47,308 nt of DNA. Origin: Moorena sp. SS36440bin_2 (lineage in GTDB: Bacteria; Cyanobacteriota; Cyanobacteriia; Cyanobacteriales; Coleofasciculaceae). Positions 1-10,400 of this stretch are shown here, one piece after another (the stretch's first letter is position 1; every line of letters begins with the position of its first letter). Below the pieces are notes generated by a model that saw only the letters and a list, made by a program, of their open reading frames with translations, did not search any database and had not been told where the DNA came from. The stretch lies in contig WTKN01000342.1 of the NCBI GenBank assembly GCA_011524395.1, positions 1 through 47,308 of the forward strand. Reading direction: 5' to 3'. A program made the translations under genes and the position numbers.

Positions 1-48
1 TGCATAGCCTACCAACCATAAAGGCTCCACGTAATCAGGTTTTGTCTC

Positions 49-63
49 CGGGGGAAACCCCCG
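49..63. repeat. GC-rich hairpin downstream of the cluster
   Basis: CGGGGG-AAA-CCCCCG is a perfect 6-bp stem with a 3-base loop, about 105 bp past the FAAL stop. On the minus strand no T-run follows, so it is not a classical terminator, but it could end or stabilise the cluster transcript. Confidence 0.5.
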
Positions 64-89
64 TGAGGCCACTGCATCGCTTTCTTCTC

Positions 90-126
90 CCCCACACCCC
101 ACACCCCACACCCAATACCCCACACC
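90..126. repeat. Heptanucleotide tandem repeat (CCCCACA)n
   Basis: Five 7-bp units, one altered to CCCAATA, followed by a partial unit, just downstream of the FAAL gene. Same repeat class as the tract at 45345-45387, so both cluster edges carry heptanucleotide repeats. Apart from this and the hairpin at 49-63, I see nothing in the first 167 bases. Confidence 0.75.
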
Positions 127-167
127 TGAGGTCAAAGTAAAAAACCTACCCTTATGAGCCACAGTCC

Positions 168-1985
168 CTACCTCAGATGCGCCCCATTTTTTGGAGTTGC
201 CATCATAACACTCATAACAGTTAGTTTTCTTAAGTGTTCTGGATTACCACCACCTGAATTTATAACTTCCAAAGTTCCCTCTAGAAACTTAATCCGACAA
301 GCTTGACGCATTATCTTGCCACTTGAAGTTTTAGGAATGCTACCTGATTTTATCAATGCGATCGCATAAACCTGTAGTTCGTGTTGCGCCATCAATTCCT
401 GACGAATATCTCCATTTACTTCATTGAAATCCAGTTCTCGCAGCCAACTTCGTTCAACCTCCTGAACAACGACTAGTTTCTCTTCGTTATCTACCTCAAT
501 CCCAAATGCAGCCCCTGAATTTTTACGCAATGATGGGTGACTATTTTCAACAGTAAATTCAATGTCCTGAGGATAATGATTGTGGCCTCGAATGATAATT
601 ACATCCTTCAAGCGCCCAGTGATAAACAGCTGACCATTCTTGATGAACCCCAAGTCACCAGTACGTAGAAATGGACCTTCACCAGTATCTACTGTATAAG
701 CCTGAAATGTTTGCTTTGTCTCTTCTGGTCTATTCCAGTAACCTTGAGCAATACTCAAATTTGATACCCAAATTTCGCCAACTTCATCTGACGCACACTT
801 AGTTAAAGTATTGGGATTGATTATAATTACATTTGTGTCACAAATCGGGAAGCCACAACTAACTACATATCGATTTCCCTTTTGATTAGTATCCCCCTCA
901 ACAATCTGATTTTTCTCTAAGGCTGATGCCACAACTGGGGTGATTTGAGGCACATTATTGTGAGGTTTAGTCGCTACTAGTAAGGTTGCTTCTGCAAGGC
1001 CATAAGCTGGATAAAAAGCTGTAGCTTGGAAACCACAGGGTTCAAATTTTTGAATAAACTTTTCTATAGTATCTTTACGAATTGGCTCTGCTCCATTACT
1101 AGCAGTTCTCCAACTCCTCAGGTCTAACTCAGATAATTCTTCCGAGCTAACTTTATGAATACAGAGGTCATAGCCGAAGTTTGGGCTTTGGCTATGGGTT
1201 ACCTTATACTTAGAAATAGCTTCCAGCCAGCAGCTTGGTTTTTTAATAAAGGCTAATGATGACATGACATAACAAGTAATACCAGAATAAATTGGCTGTA
1301 TGAGTCCATCAATTAGACCATAATCATGGAAGTAAGGCATCCAAGTAGCTGCAACACTATCTGAAGTGTAGTTCCAAGCCTGCTTGATGTAGGCAGAATG
1401 GTGAATTAAATTGTTATGGGTAATTATAACGCCTTTTGGTGTGGATGTAGACCCAGAAGTATATTGTAAATAAGCTATACCATCTAGATCTATTTTAAAT
1501 TCCTGCCATTGGCTTGCTAGTTCGTCTGATATCTCTTCAGTAAATAACCATAGTATATTATGATATTCAAAATCTTTTTTCCATTCATCTGAGAACAGAG
1601 AATAAATTTCAGATTTAGTCAGCACAATAGAAACTCGGGCATCCTTGACAAAAGCTTGAAGTCTAGGGAGAGTTCGCTTCAACCGAATTGCATCAGGCGC
1701 GGGAGCTGGTATAGCAATGACTCCTGCATATAAACATCCAAAGAAAGCACAAATGAAATCCAGACCCTGAGAATAGAGTAGCAATGCTCGCTCCCCCTTA
1801 GCTATCCCCATTGTCTGAAGTTTAGCAGCGATCGCCCGTGCCCTCCTTTCCAATTCTCCATAAGTCAAACTGTTTGCTTCTGTTTGTCCATTAAAAAGAA
1901 ACGTATAGGCTTTTTTGTTGCCTTCATTCGTTGCTCGATAACGTAGGAGGTCTATCAAAGATAAAAATTTATTGTTAGTTTTCAT
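168..1985 (-). CDS. Fatty acyl-AMP ligase (FAAL), starter-loading enzyme
   Basis: Encodes about 605 residues of the FAAL branch of adenylate-forming enzymes, which activate a free fatty acid as acyl-AMP and pass it to an ACP rather than to CoA. Visible landmarks are the N-terminal LTYGELERRARAIA segment, the P-loop YTSGSTSTPKGV near residue 175, and the RTGDLGF and GRLKDVIIIRG core motifs, with an SGKIMRQACR ending typical of FAALs. An ATG eight codons upstream exists at 2009. I chose 1985 because GAAGGA precedes it at proper spacing and the same ATG and ribosome site are kept in the broken copy at 15.7-16.1 kb. It is the last gene of the cluster, 52 bp after the PKS-TE gene. In hectochlorin-like pathways an acyl-ACP synthetase feeds the halogenase ACP, and I infer that role here. 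The carrier could instead belong to the second assembly line. Confidence 0.93.
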   Translation of the reverse strand: MKTNNKFLSLIDLLRYRATNEGNKKAYTFLFNGQTEANSLTYGELERRARAIAAKLQTMGIAKGERALLLYSQGLDFICAFFGCLYAGVIAIPAPAPDAIRLKRTLPRLQAFVKDARVSIVLTKSEIYSLFSDEWKKDFEYHNILWLFTEEISDELASQWQEFKIDLDGIAYLQYTSGSTSTPKGVIITHNNLIHHSAYIKQAWNYTSDSVAATWMPYFHDYGLIDGLIQPIYSGITCYVMSSLAFIKKPSCWLEAISKYKVTHSQSPNFGYDLCIHKVSSEELSELDLRSWRTASNGAEPIRKDTIEKFIQKFEPCGFQATAFYPAYGLAEATLLVATKPHNNVPQITPVVASALEKNQIVEGDTNQKGNRYVVSCGFPICDTNVIIINPNTLTKCASDEVGEIWVSNLSIAQGYWNRPEETKQTFQAYTVDTGEGPFLRTGDLGFIKNGQLFITGRLKDVIIIRGHNHYPQDIEFTVENSHPSLRKNSGAAFGIEVDNEEKLVVVQEVERSWLRELDFNEVNGDIRQELMAQHELQVYAIALIKSGSIPKTSSGKIMRQACRIKFLEGTLEVINSGGGNPEHLRKLTVMSVMMATPKNGAHLR

Positions 1986-2037
1986 ATAAAGTTGTCCTTC
2001 ATTAATCATCCATGCTTTTATATTTAATCAGCAAACC

Positions 2038-5000
2038 CTAATTATTCTGTTCAAAGTACAACTGTATTTTTTCTGCTATAACCTGAATATAAGGTTCATA
2101 ATTTATGGTAATGTGGGTGCCACCAACTGTGTAAATCTCGATCCCTGAAGCAGCTAGCTCAATCCAGGGGTATTCTGGATGTAATGGGTCGTATTCTTTA
2201 CACCTGTCTTCAGCACGGAAAAAGATAATTTTTCCAGGATATATCTGTGGCTTGTAGCTCCACATTGCCTCCTTATTTGCCTTGAAGACTTGGATGAATT
2301 GACGAGTTTGAGATATCGGGAAATCATCGGGGATCAACTTAGCAATCTTTGCTTGCTCCAAAGCATAAATTACTTGATCTTCAAAATTGCCAACTTGTGG
2401 GAAAGAATTCAAGGACAAAAAACTGTTGTCTAACTCGAATAGGGTATCAAGAAGATAACCCATGATCTCTGTTTCGCTATCTAATTTCTTTGGCATTTCA
2501 CCCGGACCGGGAGTGTCGATCATAGCCAGCAATGCTACCTTTTCACCTTCTGCATGGAGTTGCTGTGCTATCTCGAAAGCTAGAAGACCTCCTAAGGAAG
2601 TACCTCCGAGAAAATATGGACCCTTAGGTTGAACGGTGCGTATCGCTTTGATATATTCAGTTGCCATCTCTTCAACAGAGGTAAGTACTTCTGTTTTTTC
2701 ATCTAAACCCTGTGCTTGTATCCCATAAACTGGTATATCTGAGCCTAAAAAACTAGCTAGCTCCCTATATATATAGACTGTTCCGCCAACAGCGTGTAAT
2801 AAGAAAAGAGGCTGTTTGTTATTGCTCCCTGCTTGAAGTTCTACCAGCAAGGAGGAAGGTGCTTGTGGTGTTTCCTGACCTGGAATATTTTCCGATGAGG
2901 TTCTTGCCTGAATTGATTCAGAAAGTTTAGCAATAGTAGCAGTATTTAATATAGCCTCTATAGGTAGCTCAGTTTGGAAGGTTTCCCGTAATTTATCAAT
3001 TACCTGAACTGCTATGAGGGAGTCTCCTCCTAACTCAAAGAAATTATCTTCAATTCCTATTTGCTCAATCCCTAGACTTTGTTGCCAAATTTCAGCAATG
3101 GTTTGCTCTGTCTGATCCCGTGGCGCAATATAGGAAGTTGCCAATTTAGGTCGTGAGTGGGATGAGGAAAGTTCTGGTGTTTGAGATTTATCAGACTGTT
3201 GTAAAAATTTAAGGTTTACCCATTGGTTAATGCGATCTTGTAAGTTGGCAGTCGAGACAACTATCTGATCGAGTCCATTTGTGGATAAAATTCTTTGAAA
3301 AACATTGACACCTTCTTCTGGCAAGATCGCTAATTCAGCTAAGGAAGAGCCTACAGATTTATTTGGTTTTGCCACTTCCATAACTTGCCAGCCATCCCAA
3401 TTCACGCTTACCCAAGGTACAACGCTTGTCTGGTTATGTTGATGAACGAAAGCATCCATAAAACTATTTGCTGAAGAATAGGCAACAAAACCTAACCCTC
3501 CTAAAACTGATGATAAGGAAGACATTAAAATACAAAAATCCAGCTCAAGTTTCTCCAAAGTCTTAGCCAAAACCAAAGTACCCTTGACTTTTGGCTGAAA
3601 TTGTTGTTCACAATCTGTTTTACTAGCTTTGACAATGGTTTGAAATGACTTTTCCCCAGTTATTGCTGCTCCATGAATTACTCCATTGAGTTGACCAAAC
3701 TTTTTGAGAGCTTGAGCGATCGCATCTTGCATTTGTTGGAGATTTGCGACATCGGCACAGATGTTCAAAACCTCAGAACCTAAAGCTTCTAATTTACGAA
3801 TTTTATGTATTTTTTGACTGATACTGTCTTGAGCATTGTGACTGGCTAACCATTCTGACCATTCTTCTCTGGGAGGAAATTTTGAACGCCCAATCAAAAT
3901 CAGTTTTGCTTGTACAGTTTTTGCCAAATGTTCTGCTAGAATCATACCTATACCTCCGATCCCACCTGTAATTAGATAAACTCCCTGTGGTTTTAATCGT
4001 AGGTTTGTTTTCTCTCCTGCCTCCAATCTGAATGGATCAAAAGTTTGCACCCAGCGATCGCTCATTCGGTAGGCAACCATTTTCTCCGATTGCTCGATCG
4101 CTAATTCCGATGTGATTTGCTCTATGAGCATTTCTTGCTCTAGGGTTCCAGAATCTGGAAGCACCACATCAATACTCCTACAAATTATGTTAGGGTATTC
4201 TTGCCCAATAGTTATAATTGGTCCTGTTACAGTTGCTTGCTCTGGGTTTAATAAAGCTTCGTCGCCAATTTTCTGCATATTGTTGGTCACTACCCCTAGC
4301 AGCAATTCGCCACTAATCTGCTGTCTTCCCAGTGCCTTGGCAAGGAACAACAAGCTGTAAAAGCCTAGATTTTGTGACTTTTCCACCCACTCAATTTCTA
4401 ATTTATCCTTACTCTTAGGGGCAACACTCCATAAATGAAGGATAGTTTTTGGGTACTCGTCCCGTTCATGCAGTTCTTGACATAAGGCGTGATAGTCATC
4501 CTCTTGTTCAGGATTAAGGTGATAAAGGCGATCGCTTAGTTTTTTAAACCCCGTCCCGACTCTGACTGTAATAACATTTTGACCATCCCTTTCCATTTTT
4601 TGCACTATTTTGTCACCCAAACCAAACTCATCAGCAAACACGAGATGCGTAGTGGGGATAATAGGCTTAGTATTATTACTATTAGAGCGTTTCCAAGATG
4701 GAATATAAAACCAGTCTGCCAGCTCGGTTGTTTTCTCAAGTCTGGATGGCTTTGGTTGGACATTGTGCTTTGGAGTTCTGCTCTGAGGCACCCAGTAACG
4801 CTGGCGCTCAAAAGGATAAGTAGGTAAGGGAATGCGGTAACGTTTTTCATGGCTGTAAAATCCCTCCCAATCTACCCTGACTCCAGCTAACCAAAGTTGA
4901 CCTAATGTATTCAGCAAGAAATCTAGATCGGAGCGCTTTTCTTGGGGATGGCGTACTGAAGTTAGTAAAATCTGCTCGTCTGCTTTATCTGGATGCCGTT

Positions 5001-7452
5001 TAGCTAAACTACTTAATGTCCGTCCTGGTCCGACTTCCAATAAAATTTGGGAACGATCGCGCAAAAATTTCTGTATACCTTCAGCAAAGCGTACCGGTTG
5101 ACGTAGATGTTTTGCCCAATAGTTAGGATCTGTTGCTTGCTCTGCTGTAATCCAAGTACCAGTGACATTAGAAATATAGGGAATTTCTGGAGGATGCAAC
5201 GGTAGTTGTTTAATATACTCTATGAATGGCTCTACAACTGGCTCCATCATCTGAGAATGAAAGGCATGGGAAGTATGGAGGCGACGAGACTCTACCTTTT
5301 GTTCTGATAACTGCTGCTGCAGGGTATCGATCGCCTCTATTGGACCTGAAATGACACATTGGGATAATCCGTTAATAACAGCTAGGGAAAGTCGATCGCC
5401 TAGCAGAGTTTGGCATTCTTGCTCTGAGATAGATACGGCTAGCATTGCTCCTGGTGGCTGTTGCTGCATCAGTTGTCCCCGTTTCGCCACCAAAGCGAGA
5501 GCATCTTCTAAGGAAAACACACCAGCAAGAGTCGCTGCCACATATTCACCAATGCTGTGTCCAATCATTGCTTGAGGAGACACACCCCACTCTTGCCATA
5601 AAATTGCTAAAGCATAGGAAACTACAAATAGTGCTGACTGAGCGATCGCTGTCTGTTTCAGTTTTAATGTTGCTGTCTCTATTTTTTCTGGTTGTGGATA
5701 GAGGAGCTGACGCAGGTCAACTTCTAAATGTGGAATCAGTAGTTCTGAGCAACTATCTATCTGAGCGCGAAAGGTTGGTTCTGTCTGGTATAGTTCCTGC
5801 GCCATATTTACATATTGGGAGCCTTGACCAGAAAACATGAACACTACAGGTCGCTGGGTTAGCTCTTGGTAGTGAGTAAATACAGGTTGAGTTTCTGGTG
5901 CAGAAAGTGCTTTGAGGGCATCATCTATATCTTGACAGACTAACATCTGGCGATACTCGAAGGCTGTACGACCTACTTGTAGGGTATAAGCAACATCTGC
6001 AAGGTTCATGTCTGGATGCTGTTTTAAGTGTGCAGCGAGGTTAGTCGTTGCTATTTCTAAGGCTGAATTGGTTTTGGCAGAAAGTATCAACAACTGCCAG
6101 GGGCGAGACGTTGAGGATGGTTCTAAAGTAGGAGCCTCTTCAAGAACTACATGAGCATTTGTACCACCAATACCAAAAGAACTTACTCCGGCCCGACGAG
6201 GTGTTCCATTGGTGTTCCACTCCGAGAGAGTGGTATTAACGTAGAAAGGGCTATTAGCAAAGTCAATGGTGGGGTTCGGTGTTTCAAAATTCAGGCTTGG
6301 TGGTAGTTTCTTGTGTTTGAGGGCTAAAACTGTTTTGATCAAGCCACCAACCCCTGCTGCTGCATCTAGATGCCCCATATTAGTTTTCAGCGAACCAATG
6401 GCACAAAAGCCTTTTTTTTCGGTAGTCCCTCGAAACACTTTGGTTAAAGCTGCAATTTCAATGGGGTCTCCTAGGGGAGTTGCAGTTCCATGAGCTTCTA
6501 TATAAGTAATTGTTTCCGGGTCAATCCCAGCTATTGACTGGGCTTCAGAAATCACTGCTGCTTGACCTTCTACACTAGGAGCAGTGTAGCCAACTTTTGA
6601 TGAACCGTCGTTGTTGATAGCAGAACCTTTAATCTGAGCATAGATGTAATCGCCATCTGCGATCGCATCTTCTAATCTTTTCAAGACCACAATACCCAAC
6701 CCATTACCACCTAAAGTTCCCTTGGCTTTAGCATCAAAAGTTCGGCAATGTCCATCAGGAGACATAATCATTCCCTCTTGATATAAATAACCTTTTTTGT
6801 GGGGAACTTGAATGGAAACACCACCTGCCAAAGCCATATCACATTCACCACTGAGCAAACTTTGGCAAGCTAGATGAACAGCAACTAAAGAAGTGGAGCA
6901 AGCAGTTTGAACTGTAATACTTGGTCCTGTTAAATTTAGTTTGTAAGAAACCCGGGTTGATAAGAAATCATTACCATTGCCCAAAAGAAATTGATAAACG
7001 TTTCCTGGTTCTGAATTTTCTAGATGAGGATAGATATTATTGCGGGCGTAACTGTTCTCACTCAGACCAGCATAAACTCCTATAGCACCCCCATAAGTTT
7101 GTGAGTCATAACCAGCAACTTCTAGTGCTTCAACAGCAGACTCCAGAAATAGGCGTTGTTGTGGGTCAATGATTTCAGCTTCTCTGGGATTATAGTCAAA
7201 GAAACTAGCATCAAAGAGATCGATGTCTGAAATTACAGTTCCTGCTTTAACATAATTCTGTTTTTTTAACAAGCTGGGGTCGATCCCTTCCTCCAATAGT
7301 TCCTGTTCAGAGAAAAATTCAATAGACTCCACACCCTCTTGTAAATTTTTCCAGAAAGTATCAATGTTATTCGCCTTGGGAAAACGACCAGAAATGCCAA
7401 TGATAGCGATCGCTGAATCATCAATATTATTTGTAGTAATCATTTTATTCAT
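2038..7452 (-). CDS. Type I PKS module KS-AT-KR-PCP with terminal thioesterase
   Basis: An 1804-residue single-module PKS. The KS has catalytic Cys185 in TACSTS, plus EAHGTATPLGDP and NMGHLDAAAG. The AT has GHSIGEYVAAT near residue 632 and HAFH near 730, which predicts malonyl-CoA. The KR has the GGIGGIG nucleotide site near 1162 and a Ser/Tyr/Asn catalytic set. The carrier protein is PCP-like (NFFELGGDSL, about 1476). The type I TE has GGTSLGG near 1616 and a late His in GGTHITINYEPY. DH, ER and MT domains are absent, so the module should add a beta-hydroxy two-carbon unit and release the chain. With the leucine module upstream this predicts statine (4-amino-3-hydroxy-6-methylheptanoate). 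The start lacks a strong ribosome site; an in-frame ATG three codons later is an alternative. It lies 14 bp after the leucine NRPS stop. It is one of two terminal TEs in the window, implying two separately released chains. Confidence 0.95.
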   Translation of the reverse strand: MNKMITTNNIDDSAIAIIGISGRFPKANNIDTFWKNLQEGVESIEFFSEQELLEEGIDPSLLKKQNYVKAGTVISDIDLFDASFFDYNPREAEIIDPQQRLFLESAVEALEVAGYDSQTYGGAIGVYAGLSENSYARNNIYPHLENSEPGNVYQFLLGNGNDFLSTRVSYKLNLTGPSITVQTACSTSLVAVHLACQSLLSGECDMALAGGVSIQVPHKKGYLYQEGMIMSPDGHCRTFDAKAKGTLGGNGLGIVVLKRLEDAIADGDYIYAQIKGSAINNDGSSKVGYTAPSVEGQAAVISEAQSIAGIDPETITYIEAHGTATPLGDPIEIAALTKVFRGTTEKKGFCAIGSLKTNMGHLDAAAGVGGLIKTVLALKHKKLPPSLNFETPNPTIDFANSPFYVNTTLSEWNTNGTPRRAGVSSFGIGGTNAHVVLEEAPTLEPSSTSRPWQLLILSAKTNSALEIATTNLAAHLKQHPDMNLADVAYTLQVGRTAFEYRQMLVCQDIDDALKALSAPETQPVFTHYQELTQRPVVFMFSGQGSQYVNMAQELYQTEPTFRAQIDSCSELLIPHLEVDLRQLLYPQPEKIETATLKLKQTAIAQSALFVVSYALAILWQEWGVSPQAMIGHSIGEYVAATLAGVFSLEDALALVAKRGQLMQQQPPGAMLAVSISEQECQTLLGDRLSLAVINGLSQCVISGPIEAIDTLQQQLSEQKVESRRLHTSHAFHSQMMEPVVEPFIEYIKQLPLHPPEIPYISNVTGTWITAEQATDPNYWAKHLRQPVRFAEGIQKFLRDRSQILLEVGPGRTLSSLAKRHPDKADEQILLTSVRHPQEKRSDLDFLLNTLGQLWLAGVRVDWEGFYSHEKRYRIPLPTYPFERQRYWVPQSRTPKHNVQPKPSRLEKTTELADWFYIPSWKRSNSNNTKPIIPTTHLVFADEFGLGDKIVQKMERDGQNVITVRVGTGFKKLSDRLYHLNPEQEDDYHALCQELHERDEYPKTILHLWSVAPKSKDKLEIEWVEKSQNLGFYSLLFLAKALGRQQISGELLLGVVTNNMQKIGDEALLNPEQATVTGPIITIGQEYPNIICRSIDVVLPDSGTLEQEMLIEQITSELAIEQSEKMVAYRMSDRWVQTFDPFRLEAGEKTNLRLKPQGVYLITGGIGGIGMILAEHLAKTVQAKLILIGRSKFPPREEWSEWLASHNAQDSISQKIHKIRKLEALGSEVLNICADVANLQQMQDAIAQALKKFGQLNGVIHGAAITGEKSFQTIVKASKTDCEQQFQPKVKGTLVLAKTLEKLELDFCILMSSLSSVLGGLGFVAYSSANSFMDAFVHQHNQTSVVPWVSVNWDGWQVMEVAKPNKSVGSSLAELAILPEEGVNVFQRILSTNGLDQIVVSTANLQDRINQWVNLKFLQQSDKSQTPELSSSHSRPKLATSYIAPRDQTEQTIAEIWQQSLGIEQIGIEDNFFELGGDSLIAVQVIDKLRETFQTELPIEAILNTATIAKLSESIQARTSSENIPGQETPQAPSSLLVELQAGSNNKQPLFLLHAVGGTVYIYRELASFLGSDIPVYGIQAQGLDEKTEVLTSVEEMATEYIKAIRTVQPKGPYFLGGTSLGGLLAFEIAQQLHAEGEKVALLAMIDTPGPGEMPKKLDSETEIMGYLLDTLFELDNSFLSLNSFPQVGNFEDQVIYALEQAKIAKLIPDDFPISQTRQFIQVFKANKEAMWSYKPQIYPGKIIFFRAEDRCKEYDPLHPEYPWIELAASGIEIYTVGGTHITINYEPYIQVIAEKIQLYFEQNN

Positions 7453-7466
7453 TAAAAATAATTTAT

Positions 7467-10400
7467 TTATTTCTGTCTACGATTTTGCTGTCTTTGTAAC
7501 CTTTGCTGTTTCATCGAAGTTTTCCGGTCACTACGAGCCTTGGCTTGACCATTAGTTAAATAATCAGTTACTTTTCCCCTTTGTAAATCAATTAAATATT
7601 TAGAAAATTCCGATATATTTGGGTGTTGAAAAAGTTTAACAAGTGAGATATATTGTGCATAGATTTCCTGTAGCTTAGTGTGAACTTTAATTGTTAGTAA
7701 TGAATGACCTCCAAGTTCAAAAAAATTATCATAAATTCCCACTTTTTCTACCTGTAGAACCTCTTGCCAAATCTTAGCCAGAAGTTGCTCTGTTTCCGTC
7801 TGAGGCGTCACATAAGCTGTTGATATACCTGAAGGAACAGTATCGGGAACTGGCAAAGCACGACGATCAATCTTGCCGTTGGGGGTTAGAGGGAAAGCAT
7901 CTAGTAATACGAAAGCTGCCGGAATCATGTATTCAGGTAGCTTTTGCTTTAGAAATTGGCGAATCTGAGGAATTAGGGAAGTGTCTTGAGTAGATTCCTG
8001 TTTAGGAACTATATAGACTACCAGGCGTTTGTCTCCTGCTGGGTCCGACTGAGCAATAACCACATTTTCCTTGACATCAGGATATTGTGAAACTAAAGCT
8101 TCAATTTCTCCAATTTCAATGCGGAAACCTCTGATTTTAACTTGCTGGTCAATGCGACCAATAAATTCTATGTTGCCATCAGGAAGATAACGTGCTAAGT
8201 CTCCTGTTTTATATAAATTTGTGGCTTGTGACTTGTCAAAAAGGTTGGTAATAAATTTCTCGGCTGTGAGTTTGGGGCGGTTGTGATAGCCTGTTGCTAA
8301 ACTATTTCCTCCGATATAAAGTTCTCCTGCTACTCCTATGGGCACTGGTTGGAAATTTTTATCCAAAATATATACTTTGGTATTGGATATTGGCTTACCA
8401 ATAGATGGTGAAATACTGCCCTCCTGACCTGAAACTACTAACCCAGAAGTAGTAACAACCGTATTCTCTGTCGGACCATAGTTATTAAATACACGGAATG
8501 GTAAAGCTGCTGATGGGTACTTGTGCAGTTTGTCTCCTCCTGTGAGTACAGTTCTCAATTTTGTTTGTGCAGGCCATTCTAAGGAACACAAATTTTCTAA
8601 TAGAGGTGTGGGCACAAAACTAATTGTTATTTGTTCTGAAATTAGCCAATTTCTGAGTGCTTCTGGAGACAGACGAGTTTCTGAGTTGACTAAGTGTAAG
8701 CAAGCGCCTGCACTCAGGTAAGGCCAGATTTCCCAGACAGAGGCATCAAAACCTACTCCTGCTATTTGAGACGCTTTGTCTGATGATTTGACTTCAAAAG
8801 TACGTTGATGCCAAAACACTAGATTTAATAATCCTTGATGGGGAATAGTTACCCCCTTTGGTTGACCCGTAGAACCTGAAGTATAGATAACGTAAGCTAA
8901 CTGATTAGCTGTTACCTGATTTTCGGGTATTTGCTGACTCTGTTGATTAATAATTTCTTCATCTGTATCTAAACAGATTACAGATGCTTTTGTGTCCGAT
9001 AAATGATTCTGCCATTTTTCTTGAGTCAAGATGATGGATAGTTGTGCATCTTCTATCATGTAATTGAGACGCGAAGTTGGATAATTCGGGTCTAATGGCA
9101 CATAAGCTCCTCCGGCTTTGAGTATGGCTAATAAACCTACTACCATCTCTAACGAACGCTCTACACATATTCCCACTCTAGTTTCTGGAACTACTCCCAA
9201 TTTTTGCAAATAATGGGCTAGTTGATTAGCTTTGCTATTTAATTCGGAATAAGTCAGCTTTTGCTCTTCAAATACTACTGCTATGGCATTTGGGTTGTTT
9301 TCAACCTGTTCCTCAAATAACTGATGGATACATTTGTCCGTAGGATAATCTATTTTCCTATTGTTCCACTCCACAAGTATTTGGTCTAGCTCTGGCCCTG
9401 TCATTAATGGCAACTGGCTAATAGGTCGATCTGGTGTCTCTACTGCTGCGGAGAGCAAGTTTTGGTAATGTGACAGCATCCGATTAATAGTTTCGGCCTC
9501 AAATAAGTCTCGGTTATAAGCACAAAATCCTTTTATTTCCTCTCCTACTGGCCACAGATGTAACTCTAAGTCCATCCGCACTGCTATTAGATCTACCATC
9601 CATTGCTCCCAACCTAACTCTACCTCTAAGTTAAGCAGGCTAAAGGATGGTTTAAACATTTCCTTCTGCTGAACAGCAAATACTACCTGAAACAAGGGGT
9701 TTTGCGATATAGTCCGTTCTGGTTGCAACTCTTCTACCAATTTCTCAAAGGGTATGTCTTGGTGACTATAAGCTTCTAGAGCTGTTTCTTTGACTCTGTT
9801 TAATACTTCTGTGAAGCTTAGTTCCTCTCCCAAATCTGTGTACATGACTAGGGAGTTAACAAAGAAACCAATTAACCCTTCTATTTCTCTGTGGTTGCGG
9901 TTGGCTATGGGTGAACCTACTGCTATACTCTGTTGACCACTGTAACGAGACAGTAAGACTTTGAACCCTGCTAACAAGGTTATAAATAGAGTGACTCCCA
10001 GTTGTTGAGTCATTTTTCTCAGTTTTGAGGTCAACTCTGCTGGTATGGTGATGAGTATGCTTGCTCCATTAAAGGTTTGAAATGGGGGTCGGAGATGATC
10101 TGTGGGTAGTTGTAGTTGGGGTAGGTCTTGCAGCTTTTGCTTCCAGTAACTTAATTGGGTTTCTAGGGTCTTACCTTGTAAGTAGTTCCTTTGCCAAACT
10201 GCAAAATCTGCATATTGTATGGGCAACTCTGGTAATGGGGATGGTTGGTCTTCCAGGATAGCAGTGTAAATAGCTGAGAGTTCTTTGGGTAATACTGTGC
10301 CTGACCAACCATCCCCAGCTATGTGATGTAAGGTGATTTGCAGTATGTATTCTGTTGTTCCTAGTTGGTACAACTGAGTGCGTATGGGGGGATCTACTTC

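Noticed and set aside
1986-2009. Eight-codon upstream start for the FAAL
   Set aside because: GAAGGA and the downstream ATG are conserved in the broken copy. Starting upstream would place the ribosome site inside the coding region.
4112-6493. Several plus-strand ORFs of 60-130 codons inside the PKS and NRPS genes
   Set aside because: They lie opposite conserved domains, show no protein-family features and have no ribosome sites. They are shadows of the minus-strand genes.
8959-9168. Overlapping ORF whose translation recurs almost unchanged at 13650-13871 (MCRAFVRDGSRF...), which looks like a conserved small protein
   Set aside because: It is an alternate-frame reading of the near-identical A-domain DNA in the two NRPS genes. 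The match follows from the nucleotide duplication, and there is no ribosome site.
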